Shown: in pieces, positions 4,661 to 5,041 of the stretch
Layout: each line of letters starts with the position of its first letter
Numbering within the stretch: the stretch's first letter is position 1
Assembly (NCBI GenBank): GCA_021824845.1
Contig: JAKAJY010000100.1
Span: 1-5,041, forward strand
DNA: 5,041 nucleotides
DNA from: an archaeon
GTDB lineage: Archaea; Thermoproteota; Nitrososphaeria; Nitrososphaerales; Nitrosopumilaceae
Reading direction: 5' to 3'
Made by a program: the position numbers and the translations under genes
The notes under the pieces: generated by a model
The model's input: only the letters and a program-made list of their open reading frames with translations
Told to the model about the DNA's origin: nothing
Databases searched by the model: none

Positions 4661-5041
4661 TTGAAACTAAATCGAGTGGGCATAGTGTCCAAGTTTGGTT
4701 CCGAAGAGTCGGAAAATGCGGCAAAAAAAGTTGCAAAAAAGTTTCTTTCCAGCAAGGCAGAAGTCTTTACAATAGCACCAGTGTCAGTGGAAGGTGCAAA
4801 ACGAGTCGAATCAGTAGATGATCTAAATGACAAAAAGCTAGATTTGGTAGTTACTATGGGTGGAGACGGTACCACGCTTCGCACATTTCGAAGCCTGACA
4901 AATGAGATACCGCTTTTGACCATTAATGTTGGTGGTAACAGAGGAATTCTCTCAGAGATAACGTTGGACAAAATAGATACCGCGATTGCAGACATAAAAT
5001 CAAACAAGATCTGGTTTGACAAGAGAACTCGAGTTGTCGCA
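4661..5041 (+). CDS. nadK: NAD kinase, N-terminal part (3' end outside window)
   Basis: The frame is open for 127 codons to the window edge. NAD kinase phosphorylates NAD+ to NADP+ in the cytoplasm and sets the NADP(H) pool. Diagnostic sequence is present: VVTMGGDGTTLRTF, containing the catalytic and nucleotide-binding GGDGT (residues about 62-66), then LLTINVGGNRGILSEI, the family's second conserved block (NxGxxGFL-like, here NVGGNRGIL). The remaining NAD-binding and C-terminal segments lie beyond the window; NAD kinases run about 270-300 residues. The start is taken as TTG at 4661. A TAA lies in frame upstream with no ATG or GTG between, and a TATA-like box is about 27 bases before it. GTG at 4676 (residue 6) is the alternative, but it would trim the first beta strand (KLNRVGIVSKFG). 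It is divergent from the rhodanese gene, 90 bases apart. NADP+ made here would feed the NADPH-dependent GluTR and the FNR-like protein. Confidence 0.92.
   Translation, partial: MKLNRVGIVSKFGSEESENAAKKVAKKFLSSKAEVFTIAPVSVEGAKRVESVDDLNDKKLDLVVTMGGDGTTLRTFRSLTNEIPLLTINVGGNRGILSEITLDKIDTAIADIKSNKIWFDKRTRVVA

Noticed and set aside
4633..5022. Long open frame on the minus strand, 129 codons
   Set aside because: It is antisense to the NAD kinase frame, which has clear family motifs; the antisense translation is Ser/Arg/Phe-rich with no recognisable pattern.

Overview
The window looks like a piece of an ammonia-oxidising archaeal (Nitrososphaerota/Thaumarchaeota) chromosome. The proteins read like that group's versions of their families. 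AT-rich TATA-like boxes sit about 25-28 nt before several start codons, the archaeal spacing for leaderless mRNAs. TTG and GTG starts are common and intergenic gaps are short. I see no sign of a mobile element, CRISPR array, prophage or stable RNA gene. Genus cannot be fixed by eye; a Nitrosopumilales-type organism of moderate GC (for example Nitrosotenuis-like) is a guess.

Layout. At the left edge, on the plus strand, is the last 49 codons of a ferredoxin-NADP reductase-like flavoprotein. It converges on a run of six minus-strand genes. Read in their own direction (right to left) these are: a two-domain rhodanese/thiosulfate sulfurtransferase (3725-4570); a 103-residue protein of unknown function one base downstream (3412-3723); a dicluster ferredoxin fused to a long N-terminal domain (2419-3375); an alanine-rich coiled-coil protein of unknown function (1662-2327); glutamyl-tRNA reductase hemA, six bases downstream of it (411-1655); and a 54-residue DUF1059 protein (176-340). 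On the right, diverging from the rhodanese gene, the plus strand carries the N-terminal half of an NAD kinase (4661 to the window end).

Transcription. Promoter spacing suggests separate units: rhodanese plus the 103-residue gene; the ferredoxin fusion; coiled-coil protein plus hemA; the DUF1059 gene; and the NAD kinase. hemA, internal to its unit, instead has a Shine-Dalgarno-like GTGATC before a TTG start.

How the genes could work together. Several products concern reducing power: NAD kinase makes NADP+, the FNR-like protein would move electrons between NADP(H) and ferredoxin, the ferredoxin fusion is a candidate carrier, and GluTR consumes NADPH at the first step of tetrapyrrole (siroheme, heme, cobalamin) synthesis. 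The rhodanese handles sulfane sulfur. This shared theme is an inference from neighbourhood.

Most worth a second look: the GluTR has Gln where the family's catalytic cysteine should be; it is paired with an uncharacterised coiled-coil gene; the ferredoxin is carried on a large domain of unknown function; and the overlooked DUF1059 gene has an inverted repeat over its start codon.
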